A stretch of DNA of 64,000 nt, from positions 186,001 to 250,000 of the forward strand of contig NZ_BAABCA010000003.1 of assembly GCF_039538365.1 (NCBI RefSeq). The letters are read 5' to 3'. The position numbers were made by a program, and so were the translations under genes. Below, in pieces: positions 22,983 to 32,282 of the stretch. The DNA comes from Postechiella marina. Lineage in GTDB: Bacteria; Bacteroidota; Bacteroidia; Flavobacteriales; Flavobacteriaceae. The notes beneath the pieces are model-generated. The model was not told the DNA's origin and did no database searches. It saw only the letters and a program-made list of their open reading frames with translations. Positions within the stretch are counted from its first letter, which is position 1. Every line of letters starts with the position of its first letter.

Positions 22983-23713
22983 TATTTTTCTACAGTTAAC
23001 TCCTTAAAAAAAGATTCATCATTTTCAAAAGCAGTTCCTATAACAACCAAATCTGCTCCAGAATTATAGGCCATTTCTAATTGATTTATATTTTTAATAC
23101 CACCACCTACTATTAAAGGAATACTCAACTCGTTTTTCACTTTAGTAATTATATCTTTTGTTACAGCCTCTTTTGCTCCACTACCCGCTTCTAAATATAT
23201 AAGTTTCATGCCCAACAACTCTCCTGCTTTTGCTGTATTTACAATACACTTAACATTAACTCTAGACATGGGTATAGTTTTAGTTACTTTTTCTACAGCA
23301 GTTTGCTTACCGCTTTCAATTAAAAGATAACCCGTTGGGATAACCTCAAGGTTTGTATCTGCTAATTTTGAAACTGCCTTTACATGTTTACCTATTAAAT
23401 ACTCTGGGTTTCTACCTGAAAGTAGTGATAAAAATAAAATGGCATCTGCTTTATTGGTTATTTGGGTAACATCGCCAGGAAATAAAACAACGGGTAACTT
23501 CGTGTGCTTTTTAATTTCGGAAACTAAAACATGCGTAGCAAGATCTCCCACAATACTACCACCAACGAAAATATGTGTAGCAATAGAGGTATTTACTTTT
23601 GCAATAAAACCACTTGTGTTTTCTATTTGAAATTTATCTGGGTCAATTAAAACTGCTAACAGCCTTTGATCTTGAACAACTAACTCCTTAATATTTGTAT
23701 ATATAGAATTCAT
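22982..23713 (-). CDS. Geranylgeranylglyceryl phosphate synthase-like enzyme (PcrB/GGGPS family, group II)
   Basis: The 243-residue TIM-barrel protein has the family motifs LAVLIDPDKF near residue 20, then FVGGSIVGD, VVLFPGDVTQI, YLEAGSGA and the phosphate-binding IVGGGIKNINQ and ADLVVIGTAFE. Members join sn-glycerol-1-phosphate to a polyprenyl diphosphate, the first ether-bond step of archaeal lipids. They are also present in Bacteroidota, where the lipid product is poorly defined. The gene is followed immediately by pnuC and preceded, with no gap, by the phosphopantetheinyl transferase; all three form one transcription unit. Confidence 0.9.
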   Translation of the reverse strand: MNSIYTNIKELVVQDQRLLAVLIDPDKFQIENTSGFIAKVNTSIATHIFVGGSIVGDLATHVLVSEIKKHTKLPVVLFPGDVTQITNKADAILFLSLLSGRNPEYLIGKHVKAVSKLADTNLEVIPTGYLLIESGKQTAVEKVTKTIPMSRVNVKCIVNTAKAGELLGMKLIYLEAGSGAKEAVTKDIITKVKNELSIPLIVGGGIKNINQLEMAYNSGADLVVIGTAFENDESFFKELTVEK

Positions 23714-24340
23714 TTAAGCTATGGCATAAGCACAAGTAAAACCTTCAAACTCTAAAAACTCAATGTTGTAGCGGTGTTTCCTACTTTTGTAATCAATCCA
23801 TGCTATTGTTTCTTCATCATTAATTTCAAAAGGAATAGCTAAACAATGCTGTTTAAAACTTAAACCAGGTGTGCAAAACAATTTGTAAAGCGATTCTTTT
23901 ATGCACCAAATAACTGTTAACTTATTAATATAATCGTTGGCTGTATTATTTAAATAATCCAACTCGTAATCAATAAACTTATGTGCAATAACACCAATTT
24001 TATCACGCTGTTTTTCAATATCTATACCCACAATTAAATCGCTAACAATAACTGCCGAAAAATTAAACGAGTGCGTAATAGAAATCTGTTTACCATCCTT
24101 TAAATGCGGTTTACCATTTTGGTCATAAAACAAATCGGCATCTGCATAACCAAAAGCCTTTAATAAGTGTCGAACGCTTAAAAAGCCACGTTGATGTAGT
24201 TCGCTTTTCATACTTAAAACACGTTTTAATGAGTTAGAAGTCAAATCAACTCCTACCATTAAAGCATCGTAAGACTCTTTAATTTTCCAGATTTTAACAG
24301 TAGTTTCTCTGTTTGGCGTAATGGTTTTATAAAGTGGCAT
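23714..24340 (-). CDS. 4'-phosphopantetheinyl transferase superfamily protein
   Basis: The 208-residue protein transfers the phosphopantetheine arm of CoA to carrier proteins. Its signature residues are visible: LIVGIDIEKQRDKIG (metal-binding Asp and Glu) and VIWCIKESLYKLF (the W-x-x-K-E-x-x-x-K motif). It is two-domain in size, closer to the Sfp/EntD type than to the short AcpS. It is the first gene of the minus-strand unit and is divergent from ahcY. No carrier-protein gene is adjacent, so the target may be the housekeeping ACP or a secondary-metabolism carrier. Confidence 0.9.
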   Translation of the reverse strand: MPLYKTITPNRETTVKIWKIKESYDALMVGVDLTSNSLKRVLSMKSELHQRGFLSVRHLLKAFGYADADLFYDQNGKPHLKDGKQISITHSFNFSAVIVSDLIVGIDIEKQRDKIGVIAHKFIDYELDYLNNTANDYINKLTVIWCIKESLYKLFCTPGLSFKQHCLAIPFEINDEETIAWIDYKSRKHRYNIEFLEFEGFTCAYAIA

Positions 24341-24369
24341 TAAAATTTATGAAAGTTATTGATTATCAT

Positions 24370-24377
24370 TATCTTTG
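24370..24377 (+). promoter_or_regulatory. Probable -7 promoter element of ahcY
   Basis: TATCTTTG matches TAnnTTTG exactly. The predicted leader is about 95 bases with an A-rich end before the ATG. No correctly spaced -33 TTG was found. Confidence 0.45.
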
Positions 24378-24477
24378 CAGAGCCTTTGGCACTTAAACAG
24401 TTCTGATAAGCGAATTTAAGTATTTTAAGCGCTAATCACAATCAAGTTATAGTTAAAAAAACAAAAGAAAAATCAAT

Positions 24478-25794
24478 ATGAGTACAAAAACAATTCCTTA
24501 CGTTGCTAATAAAGTAAAAGACGCATCTCTTGCAGATTGGGGACGCAAAGAAATAGAATTAGCCGAAGCAGAAATGCCTGGTTTAATGAGTCTACGTGAA
24601 GAATATAAAAACGAGCAACCTTTAAAAGGAGCACGTATTGCAGGATGCTTACACATGACCATCCAAACAGCTGTGTTAATTGAAACTTTACAAGCCCTAG
24701 GTGCAGAGGTTACTTGGAGTTCTTGTAACATATTCTCTACACAAGACCAAGCTGCTGCTGCCATTGCTGCTGCGGGAACTGCGGTTTACGCTTGGAAAGA
24801 CATGACCGAAGAAGAATTCGATTGGTGTATAGAGCAAACGCTTTTCTTTGGCGAAGACAGAAAACCACTTAACATGATTCTTGATGACGGTGGCGATTTA
24901 ACTAACATGGTGTTAGACAAATACCCAGAATTAGCAGCAGGAATTAACGGTTTATCAGAAGAAACTACAACTGGTGTTCACAGACTATACGAGCGTGTAA
25001 AAAACGGAACATTACCAATGCCTGCAATAAACGTTAACGACTCGGTAACAAAATCTAAATTTGATAACAAATACGGATGTAAAGAATCTGCAGTAGATGC
25101 TATTCGTCGTGCAACCGATATTATGCTAGCAGGAAAACGTGTTACAGTTTGTGGTTATGGCGATGTTGGTAAAGGTACAGCAGCCTCTTTTAAAGGAGCA
25201 GGAAGTATAGTAACCGTAACAGAAATAGACCCTATTTGCGCACTACAAGCAGCTATGGATGGTTTTGAAGTTAAAAAATTAGAAACTGTAATTGGCAATA
25301 CAGACATCGTAATTACAACAACGGGAAATAAAGACATCGTTCAATCTCGTCATTTCGAAGCTTTAAAAGACAAAGCCATTGTTTGTAACATTGGGCATTT
25401 TGATAACGAAATTGACATGGCTTGGTTAAACAAAAACTACGGTCATACAAAAAACACGATTAAACCACAGGTAGATAAATATACTATCGATGGAAAAGAT
25501 ATTATTATACTTGCCGAAGGTCGTTTAGTAAATCTAGGTTGTGCAACTGGTCACCCAAGTTTTGTAATGAGTAACTCATTTACAAACCAAACTTTAGCAC
25601 AAATCGAATTATGGAACAATGCTGATGCATACAAAAACGAAGTTTACATGCTTCCAAAAGCATTAGACGAAAAAGTTGCAAAATTACACCTTGCAAAAAT
25701 TGGTGTAGAGCTTACAGAGCTTCGAGAGGAGCAAGCTAGCTATATTGGTGTAACGGTAGATGGTCCATATAAACCAGAACATTACAGATACTAA
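24478..25794 (+). CDS. ahcY: Adenosylhomocysteinase (SAH hydrolase)
   Basis: AhcY splits S-adenosylhomocysteine into adenosine and homocysteine in the methyl cycle and so relieves product inhibition of methyltransferases. The 438-residue length is normal. The N-terminal substrate domain shows GCLHMTIQTAVLIETL and WSSCNIFSTQDQAAAAI. The NAD-binding Rossmann loop is VCGYGDVGKGTAASFKGAGS, and the C-terminus ends with the conserved YKPEHYRY, which contacts the neighbouring subunit's NAD. It is a single-gene transcription unit with a terminator at 25824-25855. Confidence 0.98.
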   Translation: MSTKTIPYVANKVKDASLADWGRKEIELAEAEMPGLMSLREEYKNEQPLKGARIAGCLHMTIQTAVLIETLQALGAEVTWSSCNIFSTQDQAAAAIAAAGTAVYAWKDMTEEEFDWCIEQTLFFGEDRKPLNMILDDGGDLTNMVLDKYPELAAGINGLSEETTTGVHRLYERVKNGTLPMPAINVNDSVTKSKFDNKYGCKESAVDAIRRATDIMLAGKRVTVCGYGDVGKGTAASFKGAGSIVTVTEIDPICALQAAMDGFEVKKLETVIGNTDIVITTTGNKDIVQSRHFEALKDKAIVCNIGHFDNEIDMAWLNKNYGHTKNTIKPQVDKYTIDGKDIIILAEGRLVNLGCATGHPSFVMSNSFTNQTLAQIELWNNADAYKNEVYMLPKALDEKVAKLHLAKIGVELTELREEQASYIGVTVDGPYKPEHYRY

Positions 25795-25823
25795 TCTAAT
25801 ACCTTTAGATTTTTTATAATACT

Positions 25824-25855
25824 AAATCCCGAGCAGTAATGTTTGGGATTTTTTT
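25824..25855 (+). terminator. Intrinsic terminator of ahcY
   Basis: AAATCCC (25824-25830) pairs with GGGATTT (25845-25851), followed by a T run. It is 30 bases after the ahcY stop. Confidence 0.75.
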
Positions 25856-25946
25856 ATATTTAAGAGATCCCAATAAAGTTGGTTTTATGGCATATACTGA
25901 AACTTAATTACTTTTATGTTACGCTATAAATAAAACACATAAATAT

Positions 25947-25978
25947 AAAAAGTCACGTTTTGTAAAACGTGACTTTTT
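25947..25978. terminator. Bidirectional terminator between ahcY and the PhoD-type gene
   Basis: A perfect 15-bp stem (25947-25961 with 25964-25978) has a 2-base loop (AAAAAGTCACGTTTT and its complement) and A/T ends on both strands. It is 22 bases beyond the stop of the minus-strand phosphatase, which it probably serves. The stretch between the two terminators holds nothing I can identify. Confidence 0.75.
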
Positions 25979-26000
25979 ATGTTATATATGCAACTATAAT

Positions 26001-27692
26001 TTACGAGTAAGTAACTGTATGTCCTATTTCGGCTGTATAATTTTCAGTAAGAATAGAGCTTACAAAAACCCATTCCGATTTAACTTCGGTTTGCGTAAAT
26101 GTAGCCATAAGATATCCACGTCTAGAGGCATCAAAATAGTTTAAACCATCTATTAAGATACTTAATGCTTGCTCAAAACTAGAAATAATGGCTGCATCAT
26201 CACCTATAAAGCTCTCAAAACCAGGAGAACTTACTCCTGCTGTAGCCAATTCTACACCAACTTCTGCACCTCCTTCGGCATAAAGAGTATTGTTCCATGC
26301 ATTATGTGTATCGCCAGCAAGTGTTACTAACTTTTTATCGGCTAAAGCAGCGTAAATAATCTCGCGTTCTACAGGGTAACCATCCCAAGCGTCTAAATTA
26401 TAAGGCAAAACCGTTGTAACACGAGCTATTTCTTGATTAGTTAAAGTAGCATCATTATTAAGCACCCTAAGTTTAATAGCAACAAGCTCGGCAAGTATTT
26501 CATTAAAATTAGCAGAACCAAAAGCTAAAAGCATTTCTGCTGGAATATACATTTTACCCATTAAAACCTGCTGCCCTAAAACTTGCCATTTGGCATTACT
26601 AGAATTAATTTGATTTATTAACCAATCGCGCTGTGTTGTTCCTAAAAGAGTCCTACTAGTGTTGCTTATTGCTGTTTGATATGTTGCAGCGTCGAAACCT
26701 GATGCTGTAAAATAATCGAAAATATTTAATTGTTTATCACGACCAATAATTCGTGTATCTAGCATCACTAGGTTTACTAAATTACCTAAATTAAACGTTC
26801 TGTATATAAGCTCGTTATTATTTTGATCTGTTCTAGAAAACGGTAAAAACTCGCTATAAGCCTGCAAAGCATAGGCTTTTCTTAATTCGTAATTACCTTC
26901 GGTGTCTTGGTTGTGGTTTTCTGCACCATCTTTATATGCATCGTTTGCTATTTCATGATCATCCCAAACGCAAATAAATGGCTTCTTTTGATGAGCAAGT
27001 TGTAAAGATTGGTCTGAGCGGTATTGCTTATAACGCGTTCTATAATCCTCTAACGATAAGATTTCATTTTCAGGTTCATGCAATCGGTTTAAAAAAGCAT
27101 TTTCACTGTTAACGCCATAGCCACCAGCACCATATTCATAAAAATAATCACCCAAATGTACAATAATATCGGCGTCAGAATTTGCCATAGCATCATACAC
27201 ATTAAACAAACCAGCTTGGTAATTCGAACAAGAACAAACAGCTAATTTTAAAGTGTTTGCATCAATAGGTAACGTTATGGTTTCTCCAACAACAGATATA
27301 GCTTCATCTGCTACATTAGCAAAACGGTAGTATAACTCTTTATTGGCATCCAACTCCGTTAATTCAATAGCTATTGTATAATCTCTCGAAATATCTGTTG
27401 TAACTTCTCCGTTTCTAATAATGTTTTTAAAATTGGCATCGGTAGCAACCTCCCAAGAAATAAGATTTGTATTTCCGCTATAGCGTGTCCAAATTATTAC
27501 ACTTGAGTTTGTTGGATCGAAACTAGCAACACCCTCGGTAAAAAATTTAGTTTCTAATTTCGTTGGATCGATGTTAAAGTTAATATCGTCGTCAGACTTA
27601 CAACTAATAAAGTTAGGCGCTAGCATAATGCCTCCCGCTGCCATTAAAGTTTTTTGCAAAAAACTTCTTCTACTATTATTTTGTGATTTCAT
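26001..27692 (-). CDS. PhoD-like alkaline phosphatase/phosphodiesterase (Tat-exported)
   Basis: The start is set at the ATG at 27692, because it gives a classic twin-arginine signal (NNSRRSFLQKTLMAAGG) followed by a lipobox-like NFISCKSDDD; an in-frame ATG at 27734 would add 14 unlikely residues. The mature protein (563 residues in total) has a fibronectin-like N-terminal domain and a PhoD metallophosphatase domain, with VHLGDYFYEYG, VWDDHEIAND and LAGDTHNAW supplying metal ligands. Family members release phosphate from phosphodiesters and need Fe/Ca, which fits folding in the cytoplasm before Tat export. The adjacent two-component genes may regulate it, but they are not in the same transcript for certain. 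Confidence 0.9.
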   Translation of the reverse strand: MKSQNNSRRSFLQKTLMAAGGIMLAPNFISCKSDDDINFNIDPTKLETKFFTEGVASFDPTNSSVIIWTRYSGNTNLISWEVATDANFKNIIRNGEVTTDISRDYTIAIELTELDANKELYYRFANVADEAISVVGETITLPIDANTLKLAVCSCSNYQAGLFNVYDAMANSDADIIVHLGDYFYEYGAGGYGVNSENAFLNRLHEPENEILSLEDYRTRYKQYRSDQSLQLAHQKKPFICVWDDHEIANDAYKDGAENHNQDTEGNYELRKAYALQAYSEFLPFSRTDQNNNELIYRTFNLGNLVNLVMLDTRIIGRDKQLNIFDYFTASGFDAATYQTAISNTSRTLLGTTQRDWLINQINSSNAKWQVLGQQVLMGKMYIPAEMLLAFGSANFNEILAELVAIKLRVLNNDATLTNQEIARVTTVLPYNLDAWDGYPVEREIIYAALADKKLVTLAGDTHNAWNNTLYAEGGAEVGVELATAGVSSPGFESFIGDDAAIISSFEQALSILIDGLNYFDASRRGYLMATFTQTEVKSEWVFVSSILTENYTAEIGHTVTYS

Positions 27693-27782
27693 GAGTGGTT
27701 TTAAATTTCTATAAAACTCTAAAAAACCACACACCCTTTTGTTATTTTAACCTTATATTTTTGTTACAAAAAAACTCTTTAA

Positions 27783-28517
27783 CTACTTAAAAAAGGTTAA
27801 TAAATTAGATTTTTTAGACGCTGAAACCATAACTTGTTGTCCATTACTTAAAATCACACTTCCTCCTTTACCCTTAACATATTTAACCACTTCGTTTACA
27901 TTTACTAAATACGATTTATGCACACGAGCAAAGCTATTTTCTGCCAAGGCATCTTCAAAATACTTAAGTGTTTTGCTTACTAGTTTCTTTTTATCGTTAA
28001 TAAGGTAAATCTGGGTATAATTATCATCTGCCTTGCAATACAAAATATCTGAAGTGTTTATAATTTCGAATCCATCTTGCTGTGGAATTGTTATTTTGCC
28101 ATTTACAGTATTAGTTTTTGGCACCAAAACCTGGTCTTGTAAAGCCTCTTCTTTAGTTCTTATTTCTGTAACATAATCTACAGCCTTAATAAGCTCGTCA
28201 ATCGAAATAGGTTTCATTAAATAATATGATGCATGTGCATTTAAAGCGTCTACTGCGTAATGGTTATATGCGGTAACAAAAACGGTTTCAAAATTAATAT
28301 CGCCTACTTTTTCTAGTAAATCAAAAGCATTACCATAAGGCATTTCGACATCTAAAAATACTAAATCTAAATTATTATTTCTTATTAAAACTAAGCCCTC
28401 TTCAATATTTTCAGCCTCTCCTAAAACCTCAACATTGGGGCAATATTTACTCAAGTAATTTTTTAAAATACGTCTACTTGTTTCTTCGTCTTCAACAATT
28501 ATAGCTCTTAGTTTCAT
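27783..28517 (-). CDS. LytTR-family response regulator (second copy)
   Basis: The 244-residue regulator has a receiver domain with EDEE near residue 9, phospho-acceptor Asp56 in DLVFLDVEMPYGNAF, and VTAYNHYAVDAL and LMKPISIDEL. The LytTR DNA-binding domain (about 140-244) has KITIPQQDGFEIINTSDILY and RVHKSYLVNVNEV. It is a paralogue of the regulator at 6940-7677. The kinase gene lies 158 bases upstream on the same strand. Its binding site may be the 21-base direct repeat at 30945-30986, as LytTR proteins bind direct repeats about two helical turns apart. Confidence 0.9.
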   Translation of the reverse strand: MKLRAIIVEDEETSRRILKNYLSKYCPNVEVLGEAENIEEGLVLIRNNNLDLVFLDVEMPYGNAFDLLEKVGDINFETVFVTAYNHYAVDALNAHASYYLMKPISIDELIKAVDYVTEIRTKEEALQDQVLVPKTNTVNGKITIPQQDGFEIINTSDILYCKADDNYTQIYLINDKKKLVSKTLKYFEDALAENSFARVHKSYLVNVNEVVKYVKGKGGSVILSNGQQVMVSASKKSNLLTFFK

Positions 28518-28675
28518 GTTACTATTTATTTAAATTTTTAAAGGCACTCATCGCTCGTTTATACTCCTTAACTTTTAAATCTAGAGTTTTTACCCGTTTT
28601 ACTCTATTATCTTCAACTTGGTTTTAACAGGAGAACATTACCTAAACAACTAGTAAAACCCGCTTAAATTAAATA

Positions 28676-30847
28676 TTAATCCTTTTTTAATAAGACAATA
28701 ACCTTTGTTCCCGCATCCTCGGCTGCTTTAAAATCGTCAATAAACACATCTACTTTATCTTTGTACATGGCATTTAAAATAGAAACACGTTTTTTGATAT
28801 TTCCCATACCTTTAGAGTTCTGTTTTTGCTGATTTTCTGTTTTTAATGCTTTCGATTTTTTGCGCCCAATACCATTATCTATAATTGTAATTATAAGCTC
28901 ATCTGCCTTTTTTTGTTCTATATTTATAATTAATTCACCTTTTGTTTTCTTATATCTTAATCCGTGCCAAACCGCATTTTCTATATAGGGTTGCAATAAC
29001 ATTGGTGGAATTTGAAATGCATTAACATCAATATTTTTATCTATATAAATATTATAATCAAACTTATCTTTAAATCTAAAATGCTCTAACTTGGTATATA
29101 ATTCTAAAAGTTCTATTTCTTTTTTTAACGGAATAAAATCTTCTTCACTATTCTCTAAAACCGCACGCATTAACAAAGAAAAATCTGTAAGATATCGGTT
29201 TGCTGTACGCTCGTCGTTTAGTGCTATAAAACTATTTACAGAGTTTAAAGCATTGAATATAAAATGAGGATTCATTTGACTTCGCAACGATTTTAATGCC
29301 AACAAATTATTTGCCAAACGTTGCTGTTTTATGTATTTAAACATTAAATAAGCTGCAATTAAAAGCAATAAAACACCACCAAATAAGGAGTAAATAATAA
29401 GTTTTTGTCTTTTAGATTGCTCTATAGTCAGTTCATATTTACTTTCAGACAATGCTCTGTCGCTTTCTAAACTTACAATACGGTTTTGCTTAGCTGTAAT
29501 GTCTTTACTAAACCTTGCCGATTGCGAAATTTCTTGTTCTTTTTTAGCGTAAAGTTTGTCTACTAAATCGACATAATTTTGATAAATAGTTAATGCTTTA
29601 TTGTAGTCTCCAGCATCTCTGTACACCTCAGACAACCGTCTTGTAGCATCTTTTTGTACAATTAAATCGGCTTTATCATCTGCCTCCTCAATACTTTCTT
29701 CTAAAAAACTAATGGCATTAGCAACATCATTTTGTTGTGCATAAGCATTACCAATTTTATACTTTTGTTTTTGGGGTGTTAGTGCGCTCTCGTTATTTAA
29801 TTCAGACTCGTTTCCTATCTCATTTATGTCTTCAAGCGCTTCTTTACGTAATTGAATTTCTAAATCGTAAGAACTTGTTTTATGCTCAAAATCGGCTGCT
29901 TTAACTTTTTCTTGAGCAGATCGTTTTTTGTTTTCTTTCTTAGCCAACTCTAAAGAATTCTTAAAAAACCCTCTAGCCTGTTGTTCGTTTCCGCTAGAAT
30001 TGTAAACTTCGGCAAGTTTAGAGTTTAAATCTGTTATTTTAGGAGTAATATAATGACTTTTTGCTGTTTCTAATCCGCTATTAAAGTACTTAACAGCGGT
30101 ATCAAACTTATTAATTTTGGCATACACATCGCCTAAACTTTCGTCTAGCAATACCAATTGATAATGAGATAATTTACTTTTATTTACTTGATTATAAACC
30201 GATATACTCTCTTGATAATTTTTATTAAAATAATAAGCCTTAGCCAACTTTAACTTTAAATACTCTGATGTTTGGTTTTGCATACTAATACTAAAATTAG
30301 ATACAGCTAAGTCGTACTGTTTCCAGTACATGTAAATATCTCCCAACAGCTCGTAAGCGTTAGCGTTATTTGTTTTTGTAGAGCTTTCTGCCAGCGCAAG
30401 TGTTACAAATTCTAAACTTTTTTTTGCGTCTTTTTTTAAATACGCTTTCGCGGAATCTATATACGTTTCGAATAAAGGAAGTTTAGATCTTGTTTTTTTT
30501 AGCTTTAAACTGCTAGACACTTTATCTTCAGCAGGATCTACCTCTACAATTATTTTATCATCACTTTTAATAATGTAATAAACTGTTTTAAAATCTTTGT
30601 GTCTTATTACAAGTTCGTCTCCTTTTCTTGCCTGCACACTAAAATCTCCAAAACTATTGGTTGTTGCATAACCGCTTCCATTTACTTCTATATTTACATT
30701 TGGAATAGGGTCTCTAGTATCGCTCTCTATAACAGATCCTTTTACTGTAAACTTTACAGATTCGTACAAACCATTTTCTTGCCCCAAAGATTTGTTTAAG
30801 TAAATAAGCGCTGTAAAAAATAGTATGTATTTAAAAACTAATTTCAT
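28676..30847 (-). CDS. Sensor histidine kinase with carboxypeptidase-regulatory-like and TPR domains
   Basis: The 723-residue protein has a signal peptide, then a beta-sandwich resembling the carboxypeptidase regulatory-like domain (about 32-105: KFTVKGSVIESDTRDPIPNV, NSFGDFSVQARKGDELVIRH). A tandem TPR region follows (about 140-425), then a coiled coil and a membrane helix (483-503). The cytoplasmic LytS-type domain has LRSQMNPHFIFNALNSVNSF with His528, and the ATPase boxes PPMLLQPYIENAVWHGLRYK and IIDNGIGRKKSK. Compared with the kinase at 5090-6940 it adds the N-terminal beta domain. The signal is unknown; an extracytoplasmic peptide or glycan is plausible. It is divergent from the VWA lipoprotein gene. 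Confidence 0.87.
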   Translation of the reverse strand: MKLVFKYILFFTALIYLNKSLGQENGLYESVKFTVKGSVIESDTRDPIPNVNIEVNGSGYATTNSFGDFSVQARKGDELVIRHKDFKTVYYIIKSDDKIIVEVDPAEDKVSSSLKLKKTRSKLPLFETYIDSAKAYLKKDAKKSLEFVTLALAESSTKTNNANAYELLGDIYMYWKQYDLAVSNFSISMQNQTSEYLKLKLAKAYYFNKNYQESISVYNQVNKSKLSHYQLVLLDESLGDVYAKINKFDTAVKYFNSGLETAKSHYITPKITDLNSKLAEVYNSSGNEQQARGFFKNSLELAKKENKKRSAQEKVKAADFEHKTSSYDLEIQLRKEALEDINEIGNESELNNESALTPQKQKYKIGNAYAQQNDVANAISFLEESIEEADDKADLIVQKDATRRLSEVYRDAGDYNKALTIYQNYVDLVDKLYAKKEQEISQSARFSKDITAKQNRIVSLESDRALSESKYELTIEQSKRQKLIIYSLFGGVLLLLIAAYLMFKYIKQQRLANNLLALKSLRSQMNPHFIFNALNSVNSFIALNDERTANRYLTDFSLLMRAVLENSEEDFIPLKKEIELLELYTKLEHFRFKDKFDYNIYIDKNIDVNAFQIPPMLLQPYIENAVWHGLRYKKTKGELIINIEQKKADELIITIIDNGIGRKKSKALKTENQQKQNSKGMGNIKKRVSILNAMYKDKVDVFIDDFKAAEDAGTKVIVLLKKD

Positions 30848-30944
30848 TTATACGTTTAAAGTAGATAAACTTACGCACTTTCGTTGATTAAATAAAATGA
30901 AGATTTTAAAATTAGAGGCTTTTTGGCTTACAAATAAAGACATA

Positions 30945-30986
30945 ACGCATTTAAAAGTACCGTTTACGCATTAAAACACCTGTTTT
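30945..30986. repeat. Two 7-base direct repeats 21 bases apart (possible LytTR operator)
   Basis: ACGCATT occurs at 30945-30951 and again at 30966-30972, each followed by an A-rich stretch and then ACCGTTT or ACCTGTTT. The 21-base spacing equals two turns of DNA. The site is in the divergent region between the kinase and the VWA gene, and the cognate LytTR regulator is nearby. Binding is inference. Confidence 0.35.
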
Positions 30987-31056
30987 ACTCATTCGTCTTT
31001 TTTTAATAAAAAGGTAGAACATAGATTTACTGCGTTAATCAAAAACATAAAAAATC

Positions 31057-32214
31057 ATGAAAACACATTTTAAAACACTCCTTTTAGGCTTAGCCATTAT
31101 AAGTTTTACCTCTTGCAATGCAAAAAACAAAAAACAAGATTTGGCTATAAATACAACTAAAACTGTTACACCCAAACCCAACAAACAGTTTATAAAAGTA
31201 GCCTTATTACTAGATACAAGCAATAGTATGGATGGTTTAATAGATCAAGCTAAAGCGCAGCTTTGGGAAATAGTAAACGAACTATCGTATGCTAAATGCA
31301 ACAATAGCAAGCCAAATTTACAAATTGCCTTATACGAATATGGAAATGATAATTTAAGTGGAGCAGAAGGCCACATAAGACAAGTTTTGGCCTTTAGCGA
31401 AGATTTAGATGATATTTCTAAAGAGTTATTTTCGCTTACCACAAATGGTGGCAACGAATATTGTGGGCAAGTTATTCAAACCTCGTTAAACCAATTAACC
31501 TGGGGAAATAATCCTGACGATTTAAAGTTAATTTTTATTGCTGGAAACGAGCCTTTTAACCAAGGAAAAGTAAATTACAAAGACGCCTCTATTAACGCAA
31601 AAGAAAAAGACGTAACTGTAAACACTATTTTTTGTGGCGATTACAACCAAGGCATTAACACCAATTGGAAAGATGGGGCAAGCTTAACCAATGGCGATTA
31701 CTTAGCAATAAACCACAATAAAGCAACAGTACATATAGCATCGCCTTACGATGATGCTATTTTAATTTTAAACAAAAAATTAAACAAAACCTATGTAGCT
31801 TATGGACATAAAGGCGAAAGCAAAATAAAAGTACAAGCCGAGCAAGATATAAATGCTAGCTCGTATAGCAAAGCCAATGCTGTAGGAAGAACAATAAGTA
31901 AAAGTTCGCATTTATATAAAAACAAATCTTGGGATTTAGTTGATGCTGAAGCAGAGCAAGAAATTAAAATTGAAGATTTAAAACAAGACGTTTTGCCTAA
32001 GGAATTAAAAGGAAAATCTCCCAAAGAGATTAAAAGCTATATTGACAACAAACGTAACGAACGCGCTTCTATTCAAAAACAAATTCAAGATTTAAACATT
32101 AAAAGAAAAGTATTTCTTTCTAAACAAAAAAACGAAAAGCATAACGGGCTAGAAAACGCAATGACAAAAGCCATTAAAACACAAGCAAAGAAAAAACAAT
32201 ATATTTGGGAGTAA
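31057..32214 (+). CDS. VWA-domain lipoprotein
   Basis: The 385-residue lipoprotein has a lipobox at SFTSC with Cys20. A von Willebrand factor A domain follows (about 45-235), with the MIDAS metal motif D53-T-S-N-S57 (LLLDTSNSMDGL), a later TTNGGNEYCG turn and LKLIFIAGNEPFNQG. The C-terminal third (about 295-385) is a Lys/Glu-rich coiled coil (KNERASIQKQIQDLNIKRKV). VWA domains bind protein partners through the metal site, so it may be an envelope scaffold or receptor. It is divergent from the LytS-type kinase and has its own terminator. Confidence 0.8.
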   Translation: MKTHFKTLLLGLAIISFTSCNAKNKKQDLAINTTKTVTPKPNKQFIKVALLLDTSNSMDGLIDQAKAQLWEIVNELSYAKCNNSKPNLQIALYEYGNDNLSGAEGHIRQVLAFSEDLDDISKELFSLTTNGGNEYCGQVIQTSLNQLTWGNNPDDLKLIFIAGNEPFNQGKVNYKDASINAKEKDVTVNTIFCGDYNQGINTNWKDGASLTNGDYLAINHNKATVHIASPYDDAILILNKKLNKTYVAYGHKGESKIKVQAEQDINASSYSKANAVGRTISKSSHLYKNKSWDLVDAEAEQEIKIEDLKQDVLPKELKGKSPKEIKSYIDNKRNERASIQKQIQDLNIKRKVFLSKQKNEKHNGLENAMTKAIKTQAKKKQYIWE

Positions 32215-32236
32215 ACGTTTTAAATTAAAAGTATAA

Positions 32237-32262
32237 AAAAATCCCGCTTTTGGCGGGATTTT
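32237..32262. terminator. Bidirectional intrinsic terminator
   Basis: ATCCCGC (32241-32247) pairs with GCGGGAT (32253-32259), flanked by A and T runs. It separates the convergent VWA and PorP/SprF genes. Confidence 0.85.
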
Positions 32263-32282
32263 ATTTTTTATAATATTTCTTA

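Noticed and set aside
24378..24477. The approximately 95-base leader of ahcY as an SAH or SAM riboswitch
   Set aside because: I could not find the conserved cores of these classes. There is only a weak palindrome around TTAAGCGCTAA, so no riboswitch is claimed.
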